64,000 nucleotides of DNA from Apoderus coryli (Eukaryota > Arthropoda > Insecta > Coleoptera > Attelabidae): positions 8,586,297 to 8,650,296 of the forward strand of contig OU452206.1 in NCBI GenBank assembly GCA_911728435.2. The letters are read 5' to 3'. Each line of letters begins with the position of its first letter. Positions within the stretch are counted from its first letter, which is position 1. This document shows positions 1 to 11,590 of this stretch, one piece after another. The notes beneath the pieces were generated by a model. That model was not told the origin of the DNA. It was given only the letters and a program-made list of their open reading frames with translations, and made no database searches. A program made the translations under genes and the position numbers.

Positions 1-950
1 ACGGAGTCCCACTGCTGGAATGTCTTTTAATGTCTGCCTGATTGAAAGCAACTTCTTGGCCTATCCTCTGTTGGTTGCCGGCTATAATGCAACCAACATT
101 CTCTGTTGAATTGTTATTTTTATCAATCCACCACATTACTGCGGGCACAAAATATCAAAGGCGTTGGACACTATAATAATATAAAACACATAAAACTTTC
201 GAGTTTTTAATAATTTTCAGCCATCAAACTTGTTTAGATAGTATTGACTGAGAAAACAGGAATGCTACTATATATAATTCTTTACTAAAATTGTATATGA
301 CTACACCAATGGTGTTAGAGCTTATAATTTCGAATATAACCAATCTCTATGTATGAGATTTTCATCTGATTTGCATAAAATGTGTCTCAGTGATTCATAT
401 ATCTTATTGCAAGTGATATATGATTTCTGCTTTGTACCGTACTGTAGAAATATAGCACAAATATGCACTATGCTCACTCTGCTATGTGCGGATATTTAAT
501 TTTCATTTATTCACAGAGAATTTAAAAACATAAAAATATGCAATAATTTTGTTACCCATAATTATTGTAGCAGTTATTAGAAACATTATTTTTACTTAAA
601 TTTAAAAGAAGATCTAAAATTTCAATAAAATCGCCGTTTATGAATAATTCATTTTTTTCTTTGGAACGTTCGATTTGTTCACATTTTCATTCTTCGACTG
701 ATTTTCTAGGGATTGAGGCTGTTTTTGACAAATATTTAGGCAAATTTGGGAAATAGATGAACACGCATGGGCTTTAAGTTTAGGTTTCTAGGGAATTTTT
801 GTTAAAGTTCCATACGGTTGAAGGTAGTATACTTAATTTGGCTCTCAGGAAAGTGTTTACAACAAACTACCGCTATCGCTACCATTGTGTGGTTTCCACT
901 GTATTTTTTTCATCAAAAAGCTATGCTTTATCACACAAAATGCTATAACC
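1..950. other. AT-rich stretch without recognised features
   Basis: I see no gene, tandem array or transposon signature here. It is AT-rich sequence with only short spurious frames, ending where BEL/Pao pol homology begins. Confidence 0.5.
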
Positions 951-954
951 AAAG

Positions 955-2065
955 ATTAATGTACACAATCCAGATCACACTTTTCTTCAAAATATTATTT
1001 GGAGGGAGTCCCCGACTGAACCCCTTAAGTGCACTGAGCTTTCTACTGTTACGTATGGAACAGTGCCCCATTTTTAGTAACCAGAGGTTTAAAAGACCTA
1101 GCAGATAAAAATAAAGCAAACTTTCCATTGGCATCAACAGCCCTTTTAAGGCAATGTTATGTTGATGACATTCTCTTTGGAGCAGATAATATCGAAACAC
1201 TTTTAAAAACTTATTTTGAATTAACTGCGATTTTGAAGTCAGCACAAATTGAACTCCAGCAGCATTTCATGAAAAACTATTTTCGTATTCAGCTCAATCT
1301 GAATATTCATTTCAACCAGATGGTTCTAATAACAAAGTGCTAGGGATTTCTTGGAATCCATCTTCAGACGAATTTTTAATTACACCGCCAAAAACCTTTG
1401 AAAGTTTAACAACAAAAAGAGATATTTTATCTAAAATTTCTCAAATGTTTGACCCGCTTGGACTCGTCGTCGTTATAAGTAAAATACTTATGCAGAAAAT
1501 CTGGTTATCAAAGTCTGATTGAGGTCAGGAAATTTCTTCTGATCTTGGCAGCGAATGGATAACATATTTTAATAATATTTATCAATTAAAGGAATTAAAA
1601 ATTATTTCTTCACTGATGCTCATGTCGTGTCCATTCAACTTCACGGATTCGCAGATGCAAGTTCTAAGGCTTATGGAGCTTGTATTTATTTTGGTACTCT
1701 TTATTCGAATGATGCCGTAACATGTAATCTTGTAGTATCTAAGTCCAGGGTCGCGCCTATAAAGGTTTTGTCAATTCCAAGATTAGAATTATGTGCTATG
1801 GTTCTATTAGCAAATTTAACTGAAAAAATTATGTCAGTTTTTAAAATCTGTTCATTCACAAATATCCTTATGTTGGATCAAAGCTCATCCTTCCCGCTGA
1901 ACAGTTTTTGTTGCAAGCTGGGTTGCACACATACAAGAACTTACTAGCAAATTTGACTGGCATCATGTCAAGTCCTCCGAGAACCCTGCGGACTACCTCT
2001 CTCGAGGATTATCGCCTAATGAAATCATCAACACAAAGCGTTGTGGCATGGTCCTCAATTTTTAG
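955..2065 (+). pseudogene. BEL/Pao retrotransposon pol remnant (RT, RNase H)
   Basis: Decayed pol of a BEL/Pao LTR retrotransposon. Read in several frames, it gives the RT block 'RESPTEPLKC...STVTYGT', then the RT active-site box YVDDILFGAD (about 1,158), then the family-typical 'GISWNP...KRDILSKISQMFDPLGL' (1,340-1,500), then an RNase H segment with 'GFADASSKAYGACIYF' (1,645) and 'IPRLELCAMVLL'. It ends with KSSENPADYLSRG (about 1,965-2,005), which in this family leads into the integrase. Frameshifts and in-frame stops separate the blocks, and protease, gag, integrase core and LTRs are not seen. In an intact element pol copies RNA to cDNA in virus-like particles; this copy cannot. The BEL/Pao assignment rests on the YVDD, FDPLGL and NPADYLSRG boxes. 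Confidence 0.88.
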
Positions 2066-2955
2066 GAAAATCACAATTTAACTTACATTAATCTTTGCTA
2101 TAACTCACAAATCAATAGTCAGATTGCTGTCAAATTTATACACGTATCGTTTGAGGTTAGTACTAAATAAAAATCATGTGGAAAAATAATATGTTTTTTC
2201 TGCAGCATTCTCGAAGCCACCAACCTAAGCGCATATATGATCGAATAATGTAATTTGTAAAATAAAATCAATATACGAATACGTAATAAAACTATTTTAG
2301 CGAAATATGTAAATATACAAAATCATAATAATAGTTAGTAGGTATGTTAATTTATTAAAACCTCTAAAAGCGTTAAATCAACACAAAATTTTAATATGGA
2401 CTAAAGCATTTTCAATATTCGTTCACACAGCAATAAATAAACCGCAATACGAATAAGCATGTTTGGCCTAATAAATCAGTAATTACACTTTATCTAATCT
2501 TCTTGTTCGGGTGCGTTCATTCGCGTTTTCATTCGAATTCAATTTACGGCTTTAATCACATTTTAAAATCTACATAATGTTTAAAGCGACGAACGAAATG
2601 ATCATCAATTAAAATGGAAACGAATAACAGCGCGACCACAAGCAGAGTATAACAAAAACTGAAACATTATAGTTTTAGGAAAATTAATTTAGATTTTTCC
2701 TGACATAGGTTAGTACATACATGAACGAAAACTGCGTAACTGATGACGATGAAAGTACGAGGAACGCGGAAGTCTAAAATAAATTCAACATCACAGAGCA
2801 TTCTTAGCATTGGACTACTTTAGTAAATGCTTAACTATCAAATAAAGAGTTTTCCAATTAGAGGTTTCAATTTGATTAGCCCGCTATTTTGCTAAATGCA
2901 TAATAAAATCTGTCATTTTTTGTCAGATTACAAGTAAAAACTCCTCCCTCAATAA
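2066..2955. other. AT-rich stretch without recognised features
   Basis: No coding region, tandem repeat or element end could be supported here. Confidence 0.45.
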
Positions 2956-2957
2956 AA

Positions 2958-3500
2958 ATGGAAGCGTACACGCATTAAAATTATTAAAACTCACTACAAA
3001 AATGGTGAAAATGTTGCTGACATAGTTCGAAAAGTTAAAAGTGTTTTGGGTCGTCGTGAAGTCAGCTATGTTAAGATGGTTAAAAAATTCGAGAGTTGGG
3101 ACAAGTTAATGATGTGAAGAACCGGATTCGTGGTCGTTGTGCAAGAACACCACCGAATATTGCTTTTGTAGCCGAAAGTGTGAACGATAACTCAGGTTTG
3201 TCCATTATACCGAATTTTCGATAAATATTTGGGACTTACAAACTGCAGTTAACACAACTTAAGCCAGCCGATCATAACCTGCCATCAGAAGAGTATCGTA
3301 TATGTTGGTTTCAACTGAACGTGGCACCCCCCCATTTCACTAGGGAAGTAACAGCACAGAGTTGTTAAAAGGACAGTTTTCATGACGCACTTATAACGAA
3401 TAAACAGCATATGTGTCAACGAGTGACCAACTGATTTGAAGAGTTAGATGTCAGTGAAATTAGGAGTGCCACAAATCTAACTGTAATGACCCGGATTTCA
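2958..3500 (+). pseudogene. DDE_3 (DUF4817-type) transposase remnant, lineage A
   Basis: The N-terminal helix-turn-helix part of a Tc1/mariner-like transposase with an N-terminal DUF4817 region. 'THYKNGENVADIVRKVKS' is followed by 'LGRREVSYVKMVKKFE' and, one frame over, 'VNDVKNRIRGRCARTPPNIA' then 'FVAESVNDN'. About 3,240 there is 'LTQLKPADHNLPSEEYR', which precedes the catalytic core in relatives. Most of the DDE core is deleted: only about 170 bp separates that motif from what looks like the C-terminal part. It cannot be active. Six further loci in this window carry related transposases. Confidence 0.75.
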
Positions 3501-4019
3501 AAATGTTGGGCAACAAATGGTCGTCATTTTGATTAATTTATTATAAATGTTTTACTTTTTCTTTGACTGTAATGCTATTGTGTTCGTTTTGTTATTTGCT
3601 ATTTAAATGAACCTGTTTGTTTTTTGACACTATAAGTAGTTTGTTTTTTCAATTATGGTCTACATTTAATGAAATTCTTTTGTGGCCGTGCAAACTTTCT
3701 CTTGTTCATTGGTTGAAATAGATAGTAAGATATATTTCATTAAACTTTATCATCTTAGTTCTATAAATTGGCCAATTTGTTCATGAATAATAAACAAATT
3801 AATTCAAACTTCATTTGAGTGATTATCTTCTTCTATTTTGCTAAGGTTCACCACATATAAACAAAACTAGGTAAATGTAAAAATATTATACAATCGACAC
3901 TGTTTATAGTGAAACTCTTTACAGTGCAATTTTTTCAAGACCTAAAATATTTTATTGAAATTTAATGTAAAAAGCCCTGCATATAGTGAATCTTTAAAAA
4001 GCGTTCTATATAATAAAAT

Positions 4020-5362
4020 TTATACGGGACTTAATAATAATAATAATAATAATTTATTTCCAAAAGATAAACAATAGGTACATAGGTATAACAAATTTAG
4101 GAAAAGTTCATCAAAAATAAAGATTTTACAAAAATAAAATAAAATAGTAACAATTAATCTTTTGAAAACAAAAGCAAACCCACTGAAATCAGAAATTGAT
4201 TTGTGCGTGGGTGTAGCCCTTTATTCGCAAAAAAAAAATATATCACCCAATTAAGCTGCTAGTTTTGTAACTTAAACTAAACTAAACATGTCTAAATACA
4301 AAAAACACAAACCAGAACGCAAGTAGCTCTTTATTAATTAATCAATTATTTTCTAAAAGTCAATGAGTCCGTGAATATAAGATCTTGATAATGTTAATAT
4401 CCAGACTCTACTCTCTCTTTTAAATTTGTTAAATCTAGAAAGGCCTCTAATCACATCAGGGAGGGCACAGTATACACGGGGCGCCATAAACATAAACGCG
4501 CGCTGACCCAACTTTTTATTAGCTTTTAATTGAGAATATTCATTATCTTTTTTATAGCGAGTGTTGTAAGCATGCTGAATATCCTCAAGAGATTCTTTAT
4601 GCTTATGTTGAAGCAAAAGGATACGATAAACATAGAGTTGTCGCAAGTCCATAAGTGAGCTTTCTCTATACAGCAAGTCACTCGGATACATTCTGTTTTT
4701 ATTAAACATTATTTTTATAATTGTTTTTTGAATTTTCTCCAGCGGTTTAAGGTGAGCCTTGTACAAACCACCCCAACCTGCAATGCCATATTGTAACAAG
4801 GATTGCACTAACGCGTAATAAATAGAAATTAAATAGCTTTGAGAAAAAATTTGTTTTATTTGGCGAAATTTAAAAATCAAATATCTTATTTTTTTTGCCA
4901 AATTCTTTACATGTACATCCCATTTTAATGATCTGTCAAACTCTATTCCTAAGTATGATATATGATCTGTTTGTGATATTATAATTTCTTCATTTTCCGC
5001 AATAATTTTTAAAAAAGTGAATTGTGGGTATTTAGTTTTATTGCATGAGAATGGTATATATTTAGTTTTACTGAAATTAATGGTAAGGTACATTTCATCA
5101 AACCAAGTTTTTAACAAAGTCATTTCTTCTTCTGCCATTTTTTTAACTGTTTCCCAGGAATCAGATTCATATAAAACCACAGTATCGTCAGCGAATGAAG
5201 AAATTTTTCCCCTAGAATTTATCTGAAGTAGGCCATTGATGTATAATGTAAATAGTATGGGTCCCAAAACAGTTCCCTGAGGAACCCCATAATCTATAAA
5301 TTGCGGTTGACTTGTAATACCATCCATGCAAACATATTGAACCCGATTATACATATAAGATT
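4020..5362 (-). mobile_element. 5'-truncated non-LTR retrotransposon with (ATT)n tail
   Basis: A LINE inserted on the minus strand. Its RT frame ends at 4,353. It is followed by an AATAAA-like signal and terminates in a microsatellite that reads (AAT)n on the plus strand (about 4,030-4,053). The 5' end is cut inside the RT domain near 5,362, so the endonuclease and ORF1 are missing, as expected for incomplete target-primed reverse transcription. It sits inside the pogo-like element and is therefore younger than it. Confidence 0.8.
4353..5354 (-). CDS. LINE reverse transcriptase, C-terminal two thirds (truncated)
   Basis: A 333-codon open frame starting inside the RT palm. It shows GVPQGTVLGPILFTLYING (residues 23-41) and the catalytic box FADDTVVLY (54-62), then the thumb-like region YLGIEFD, and the C-terminal block 'LLQYGIAGWGG' common to Jockey/CR1-like elements. 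The usual first catalytic aspartate lies upstream of the truncation and is absent. The AUG at 5,354 is only the first in-frame methionine after the break, not a biological start. The frame has stayed open for 1 kb, so the insertion is fairly recent. The clade (Jockey/CR1 group) is inferred from general motif style only. Confidence 0.85.
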   Translation of the reverse strand: MYNRVQYVCMDGITSQPQFIDYGVPQGTVLGPILFTLYINGLLQINSRGKISSFADDTVVLYESDSWETVKKMAEEEMTLLKTWFDEMYLTINFSKTKYIPFSCNKTKYPQFTFLKIIAENEEIIISQTDHISYLGIEFDRSLKWDVHVKNLAKKIRYLIFKFRQIKQIFSQSYLISIYYALVQSLLQYGIAGWGGLYKAHLKPLEKIQKTIIKIMFNKNRMYPSDLLYRESSLMDLRQLYVYRILLLQHKHKESLEDIQHAYNTRYKKDNEYSQLKANKKLGQRAFMFMAPRVYCALPDVIRGLSRFNKFKRESRVWILTLSRSYIHGLIDF

Positions 5363-5608
5363 TAATTAAATTTAATTTTTATGTATACATTTTTATGCGT
5401 TTTGAGAGCTTGGCCTTTTCGGTTTTCCCATTTACATTTTTATATCGCATTCTTTTGAAAATGTTCTTAACGCGTTCATAACGTCTAATGGTAATAAAGC
5501 AGGTAGATTTCTGTGAGACACCTAGAGAATTCATAACCCATTTTATAGTCGAGGCCTATTAAATCTCAAAATTAGGTTCGGTTCGTTTTTGTTTAAGATT
5601 CAAGTAAG

Positions 5609-6200
5609 ATGTCCAAGCGTGTGTGTTTAAGTTTAGCTGAGAAAATTAAAGTTTTGGAGGAAGTTGATAAAGGCTGCATAAAATTGATGTTGCTGCAACA
5701 TTTGTTGTTTCCCCTAGTTGTGTATCTTTGATAGTAAAAACTCGCGACACTATCATCAAGAAACTAATATTCCAAGCAATCGAAAACGAGTACGGGTATG
5801 TTCTCACGAGGATGTAAATGGTTTTACGATGGTTTCAACAGGAACGTACGCATCAAAATGTACCAATATTTGGGAAATTTAATAAAGCAAAAGGCTCTAC
5901 AATTTGCTAAAGAATTTAACTGCGTTAATTTCCAAGCTAGTGAAGGGTGGTTGGACTGAAACTGTTTTAAAAAATGTTTTGACAAAATACGAACCAAAAA
6001 ACGTTTTAAATTGTGAAACCGGTTTCTTTTTTAAATGTTTGCTAAATAAAACTTTACAAGTTAAAACAAGTAAAGAAAGGGTACCACTTATGGTTGGAGC
6101 AACCACGGATGGCTCAGAAAAACTGAAATTACTACTCATAAGGAAAAGGAAAAATCCCCCTTGTTTAACAGGAGTTAAATTTAGCAATTTCTCAAAACTA
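5609..6200 (+). pseudogene. pogo/Tigger CENP-B-type transposase remnant
   Basis: It starts with ATG and the CENP-B N-terminal helix-turn-helix 'SLAEKIKVLEEVDKG', then (after a frameshift) 'VVSPSCVSLIVKTRDTI'. Next come the second DNA-binding module 'LRWFQQERTH', 'VPIFGKFNKAKA' and 'LQFAKEFN...FQASEGWLD', and finally part of the DDE_1 catalytic domain 'VPLMVGATTDGSEKLKL'. Stops and frameshifts break every block, and the segment with the later catalytic acids is lost. In intact relatives this protein binds the terminal repeats and moves the element at TA sites. Confidence 0.8.
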
Positions 6201-6352
6201 CACAAATTACTATATTCTTATGTAATGTCTACTTAGATTATTTTTGTAAAATCTTTTATAATTCAATTTTGCGGTTTTTTTGTTGCTTGTTGCTTTTTCT
6301 TTATATAGTGAAAAACAAAACACTCTATAGTGCGATTGCGGTCGACATTTTG

Positions 6353-7490
6353 GTCTTTTACTATGTTACGTAAATTTAGGACTATAGTCTCTGGTTAACT
6401 GTAACAATATAAACATGCGCGGTCTAGACCCAGTGGAGACGAGGGGTTTCAATTAAATAATCTTCCAAGGTTGTTACAAATTTAAATATTAAACAAAGAA
6501 TGGGGCGCCAAGCAGTTTGCTTCGCACGTCTTTTAGTAAAAACTGCTAAATTATATAAAAATATGAGACCAGAGCTATAGCAAAAATTTAAAGTAAAATA
6601 AAACGGTTCGTAATATTAAATAATAATTATATTGTAAAATATGGACAACTGGTACACTATGATTTTCTTGGAGTTCTATAACCCTGTATTAAATAAATTC
6701 CTACCTAATTCTCATAAGAATTATGACTTACAAATCTAACTTACTCGAAACAAAGTAAATTCTTTTAGAAATTAATAATTATACTTCGGTAATAACCACA
6801 ATCAAAATACATATTTGCAAATATCTCGTTGGATAGTTTTAAAGGAAAAATTGTATATATTGATAAATAAATAATATTATGTCCACTATGTGGTAGGTAC
6901 TTATCTTGGATCATGAACGTCGGGATCCTGCGGGATGCTAAAGGTCACCGTACCTTGTAATTATAATCATAATCATAGTCATAGGACACCAGATCAACTC
7001 GAAACATATATTATGTGCAACTCATGCTACCATGGATTTTTATTTATGGATTCGAATAATATATTCATATAAAAGTCCAACAAGGAAAACGTCTAGAAAA
7101 ATATCGCAATAAATTACAATGTATTCTTTCAGGAATAGAATAGAACCCAAAATATATTAAGGTAAACTTACCCCTAGTGTCAGTAAAACCCAAAACACAC
7201 ATAGACGTTCTATTTCTTTATAGGCCAGTAAATCCTTTATAATAAAAGATTAACACAATTATTTTTACCATGTAAACATCCAAACATCCGTAAATACAAC
7301 TCAAAAACCATAATTGTGTGAGGCAATTGGAAAACTTAGCCGTTCAAACCAAAATGCCACCCTATTTTACACTGGCCTACCTACACGTGCATACAGCGTA
7401 CGCGGATCGTCCGGATAGTGAGATAGATAAAAAAACTTTGGGGAAAATAGATCAAATATAAAACATCTACAGATTTTTTATACCTATGTA
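6353..7490. other. AT-rich stretch without recognised genes
   Basis: No coding feature recognised. Near 7,493 the sequence 'taccgggtgtccttaaaacc' resembles the terminal CAGGGTGTCC word of the Tc1/mariner-like elements in this window, but I could not find a partner end. Confidence 0.4.
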
Positions 7491-7839
7491 TACCGGGTGT
7501 CCTTAAAACCGTTTCAACTATATACAGGTTCGACTGTAATTACAATTTTCCAAGACGTTTAATGACAAATTCATGGCTACCTAATTAAAATATAGCAAAA
7601 TAATCCAATTTTTATACAAACTTTTTCAGAAAATTGACTTATGAGTCCAATCATAAGTCAATTTGCATATCAAAGTTTCTGTTCTTTTTTTAAATTAGGT
7701 CTATATTGGCACCAACTATATTACGTAATTGGTTTGAATGAAACACGTCTACTCCACAAAATGAGATTACGTAATTTTTTCATTCAGTTTAGCAAATATG
7801 ATTGTTTTGAGGATTCACCTTCACTTACACCCTAAAGTC

Positions 7840-8025
7840 CAAAAATCTAATCATTCGGAGTACAAAATTTGCTTAAAATCTGCTGATGAGTTTTTAGTAC
7901 TCCTGCATACGGACTGACGGAGCAATAGAATGACATTTTATTAAATGCCTGTTTACGTCTAAAATGACCCTAAACACGTATTTCCGGTGATTTTTTTTTT
8001 CATCAAAACAATAGCTTCACCATAC
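7840..8025. repeat. dispersed repeat R3, copy 1
   Basis: It shares an ordered set of words with 16,660-16,915, 45,760-45,990 and (inverted) 55,640-55,880: a 'caaatttg(g)ttaaaat' block, a 'cgtTgag...tttt' block, 'aaaatgaccc(t/a)aaacacgtattt', 'ccggtga', an A- or T-run, and 'catca/aaaccaatag'. It is a dispersed transposon-derived repeat of unknown class. Confidence 0.6.
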
Positions 8026-8034
8026 GATAGACAC

Positions 8035-8225
8035 TGTGTCCAAGATAAGAATGGGATAGCAATGGAATCTTGGAAACTGTAGGAGTAACAATGTTAAGTT
8101 AGAGATAAGTTGTAAAATTTAAACACCTTTTAAATGGTGTTTTCAAAATTAAACTAACTTTAACCGTTTTCGAGAATTTTTGAATAAACGATTTTTTGCA
8201 ATTTTAGATTTTATTTATTTCTCCT
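8035..8225. repeat. solo fragment of the foldback-element family
   Basis: The segment 'gttagagataagttgtaaaa...ttttaaatggtgttttcaaa...taaccgtttt' matches, in reverse complement, the inner right arm of the foldback element at about 33,050-33,150. The preceding 'atcttggaaactgtaggagt' matches the same region. This is a partial copy of that family. Confidence 0.65.
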
Positions 8226-8463
8226 CAATTGGGTTTTCAAAATCTTAGATATGGATTGCCAACAATATTTTTTATAAGACTGCTGCACCTCTTAGATAAC
8301 TTTAACATTATTTACAATTGGGCTCGACAAGTTAAACACCTATTTGGATTTGAATTTCCACGGTCACCCCAAATGAACAGTATCTTCTTGAGAAGAAATA
8401 AGAAAAAAATTCTGCGATGTATTTCGACAAACTACAAACATTAGATAAAAACCAAGCATGTAG

Positions 8464-8841
8464 ATCAACCTTTTTAACATTACACTCCCACTTAACACAG
8501 CACAGCCCTTTCTGCACATTAAAGCAATCATAGAAATAAATCGCATTATCTCACAACTCCGTGGATCAAACAAATATTTTATTAAATTCACAAATAAAGG
8601 CTCAGTTTATCTGATCAGACCAATAGAGGCGTGTATCATATGCAATCTAAATGTCCAGGAAACTTTATATCACATACTGTTCGAATGCCCAATTTACGCC
8701 CCAATTAGGTCGACACAGACCGCGGTATCATCCCTTGAGGAGTTGGTTAGTGCCTTGAATCATATTAATCTGCGGTTAGTCAAACAAATCTGCTCACTTA
8801 TTGGAAATATTCTTAAATTAAGATCATTTATTATAAACTAG
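8464..8841 (+). pseudogene. LINE ORF2 C-terminal end with zinc-like motif
   Basis: A stop-free frame ends with TAG at 8,839-8,841 and encodes about 125 residues. It contains CIICNLNVQETLYHILFEC, a C-x2-C-x9-H-x4-C motif followed by PIY, the hallmark just after the RNase H/RT region of R1/I/LOA-like non-LTR ORF2 proteins. A continuation of the protein can be traced one frame over upstream (about 8,415-8,463), so a frameshift cuts it. T-rich and AT-rich sequence (8,842-9,070) follows and probably contains the 3' UTR and tail. The rest of the element is absent. Confidence 0.75.
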
Positions 8842-9838
8842 TAGGAATGAATTGTTGTTTGTTGTTTGTTTTTATTTTTTTTTTATTTTTCGTTTTCATA
8901 TTATTATTGGATAGTTTTTTTTTCTCTTTTTCTTTGTTCCTTGGATATGATGAGCGTTGTTGTTATTATATTATTGTGTTACTATTATATTATCATATGT
9001 ACCAACCTAAACTCATGTTTTGGGAACAATACACTTCTGAATTTAATTATTTTTATAATTATAATAATATGAAAAATAGTGTATTTTTTTATTTTAACAA
9101 ATTGCATCCGCAATGAACAACATTACAAATTATTTAGGCGATATCTATAGTTCAACCTTCAGGAAAGATTTGGGCTGACACAACCGATTTCTTCGATATT
9201 TGATCCTGGGGAGGCGATGATAATTTCTACCTCCCTCCCTCCATATCTAAAAGGCGCATACTGTGTAAATATAAAGGTGACAAAAAGCAGATAAGTCTTT
9301 ACAACTACAACAAACAATTCTTTAACTGAAAACGTTACTTAATAGTAGCTATCTGGCTTCAATCAATTCAAGTTCTAGCAAATACAATGCAATATCCTAT
9401 CCTAATCTAATAATAAGCTTAATGTGTCTGTTACTTCGCGGTAACAATGCTGTATATAATGTAGAACGTACGTCGCTGCTTGCCGCCTAAATATTATCAT
9501 CTGGACCGGAAACCAGTCCGATTCAATTATTTAACCCTCTCTTAAACAATAGGTGGCTGTGAAATGAAGTGATCATTTTATAATGTTTGAATCCCGGTAA
9601 CGTGATTTGGAATTAATGGCCTGCGAATGTCGTGATAAGCATTGTGCGGTTGGAGTATTGCGCTACTGCCATGGTGTGGCTTATTCGCGAGAGCACAGAG
9701 TGGGCTGGTACTGGAATTTGTTTCTGTTATTCTAACTAAACTATTTACTAGTTTAAATACTATTTTAAATTTATGCACAAAAATGTCAGCTTATTTCATT
9801 AAACTGTTTGGAGAGTATTAAATCGAGAAATGCTGTAT
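8842..9838. other. T-rich LINE 3' flank and unassigned sequence
   Basis: The first 230 bp is extremely T/A-rich (probable LINE 3' UTR and tail near 9,066). From 9,480 to 9,780 the base composition is less AT-rich, and a 66-codon minus-strand frame is present that I cannot assign. Nothing else is supported. Confidence 0.4.
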
Positions 9839-10490
9839 CCCTATCATCTTCAAGATATCCAGGCCCTACATCCTGGAGACCATGAAAGGCGCCTACTATT
9901 TTGTAATTGGGTTGTTGGTAAGCATCAAGAAGATTAAAGAATTTTTGCTCTGGTCAGATAAAGCAACTTTTACTAGAGATGGCATAAATACAAATCATAA
10001 TGAATATGTATGGTTTTTAAATCACCCTCGTGCTATTAGGCCGCGAAAATTTCAAGAATGTTTTAGTATCAATGTTTGGAGTGGCATGTTTAACAATCAA
10101 TTATTGCCGTTGTTCGTAATTAATGGGCATTTAAAAACAAATCAATACAGTCAATTTCTGCAAAACCGCCAACTCGAATTTATTGAGGATGTACCTCTGA
10201 ATATTGTCAAAACATGTGGTATCAACATTACGGAGCCCCTGCGCATCTTTGTAGACAAGTAACAGAAGTTTTAAATCAACTATTTGGAAACAATTGGATT
10301 GGTTTGGGAGGTCCCATTGAGTGGCCTCCAAGATCACCGGATCTGAATCCGCTCGACTTCTTTTTATGGTGGTACATGAAACAAGTGGTTTACAGTGTAC
10401 CAATTATAAATGAAAACCAACTACCGGAGAGTTCATGAAGCTGCTAGGGAAATTAGAAACGATCATGATATCCTTATTAGTAGAGTTGTT
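9839..10490 (+). pseudogene. DDE_3 (DUF4817-type) transposase, lineage B copy 1
   Basis: The catalytic half of a Tc1/mariner-like transposase in two to three frames. In order it shows the 'YPYHLQDIQALHPGDHERR' linker, first catalytic Asp in LLWSDKATFTRDG, 'SINVWSGM', 'NGHLKTNQYSQFLQNR', 'LEFIEDVPLNIV', 'MWYQHYGAPAH' (the family normally has Asp where Tyr stands here, so the second catalytic residue is mutated), 'NNWIGLGGPIEWPPRSPDLN' and 'PLDFFLWWYMKQVVY' with the third catalytic Asp. The frame is broken near 10,240 and again about 10,435. A MITE (10,566-11,092) interrupts the downstream part. A second partial copy lies at 22,636-23,405. Confidence 0.87.
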
Positions 10491-10561
10491 ATGAATAATG
10501 TCGAGTTTAGTTTTTTTATTGTTACATTTTTAATTGTACTGATAGATTTTAAAATTTGTTG

Positions 10562-11096
10562 TTAACCCTTCAGTGATAACGTGCGGTCTCACAGACCGAC
10601 TCAATATGTTTCCTTATTGGTCGGGCACATCTTTGATGATGGGGGTGTGAGGGACACTGTACCTTTCTAAAACATCTTGACGAACATTAGCATAAAAAAT
10701 TAGATAAAAGTCTGCGCGTGTTGTCAAATTAAACTGAATTACGGTGTACGAGACCGACGTTATCACTCGATGAAATGGGCAGCGATTAATAAATATTGAA
10801 AATTTTGTGTAATATTTTCAGTTTGTTACTTTTATTTCTTACTGAAAATATTTTTATTTTACTATGTTATATTTTTTTTTACTTTAGTTTCAATTTGTGT
10901 CTGAGATTTTAAACTGTGTATTTCCTAAATAAAAAAGCTTTATAAAATGTTTCTTGTCTTGTTTTCTTCAATATTATATATCTTCAATGTCTAAGCATAA
11001 TTAGAGAACGATTTATAGAGTCAAAAATACTATCGGTCTGTCAGACCGCCGTTATCACTCATGTAGGTAAACTTCACGATATCACTGAAGGGTTAA
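10562..11096. mobile_element. piggyBac-type MITE with TTAA target duplication
   Basis: A 527-bp element (10,566-11,092) flanked by TTAA on both sides (10,562-10,565 and 11,093-11,096). It has 13-bp terminal inverted repeats, CCCTTCAGTGATA and TATCACTGAAGGG. Subterminal 'gagaccg/gaccgacgttatcact' words recur near both ends and once internally (about 10,577, 10,750 and 11,040). No coding capacity is seen. The unoccupied site exists in this window: lineage B copy 2 reads '...gttgttaaataatttg' at about 22,937, where copy 1 has '...gttgttaa[element]ttaagtaatttg'. TTAA duplication and CCC-starting ends are the signature of piggyBac transposases, so this is a non-autonomous passenger of that superfamily. 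Confidence 0.92.
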
Positions 11097-11590
11097 GTAA
11101 TTTGTTATTATTAAATCGTTTTCCACGGCAACTTTGACTTTTCGTTTTGTTTTCTGGTAAACGTTATTTTGAATAACATGCAATTTATCGGTTTCTAAAA
11201 AATTGTAGAAACCACAACATCGGCGTAATTAACTTTATTATACCTTATAAGTTGCTCTTTTTAAAAAAAGTATTAATTTAAAATAATGAATCTTGTCAAA
11301 GCAGTCATTAATTAATTTATGTGTAAAATTTACCCAAATGCCCTTATATCTACGTCAATGAACTGTTAATGAAAGTCGAAATAATGCAGATTATTTTAGG
11401 TTATCGGTCCCCAAATACATGTAAAATTTTGCCAAAATCGGTTAGCTAGTTCTTGAGATACGAACAAAAAACTTAATTTGACCACTAAATTTGGACACCC
11501 TGTATCTCGATAACGAAGCATTTGCGGACATGCGTTCAATGGCAAAAATGCTTGAATTGTTTTCGTTTGTTGCAACCATAATGAATCGCC
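11097..11590. repeat. lineage B element, 3' non-coding part (copy 1)
   Basis: It matches 22,943-23,405 almost throughout (for example 'acggcaactttga', 'ttttctggtaaacgttattttga', 'cggttagctagtt'). It carries 'ggacaccctgtatctcg' internally and ends near 'cgccctgtatag', which is the likely terminal word of the element. Confidence 0.75.

Larger units (their letters stand above)
3893..6352 (+). mobile_element. pogo/Tigger-like DNA transposon interrupted by a LINE
   Basis: The left side (about 3,893-3,990) has the repeated 'TATAGTGAA' and 'GTCGA/ATCGA' words typical of Tigger/pogo termini. An inverted counterpart ('TATAGTGAAAAAC...GCGATTGCGGTCGAC') lies at about 6,303-6,350. Between them are a CENP-B-type transposase remnant (5,609-6,200) and a minus-strand LINE (4,020-5,362) that must have inserted later. 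Exact termini and TA target duplications are not clean, so the ends are approximate. Confidence 0.6.

Noticed and set aside
8847..9116. 89- and 68-codon Phe/Tyr/Ile-rich frames
   Set aside because: Translation of T-rich simple sequence at a LINE 3' end; no protein signature.
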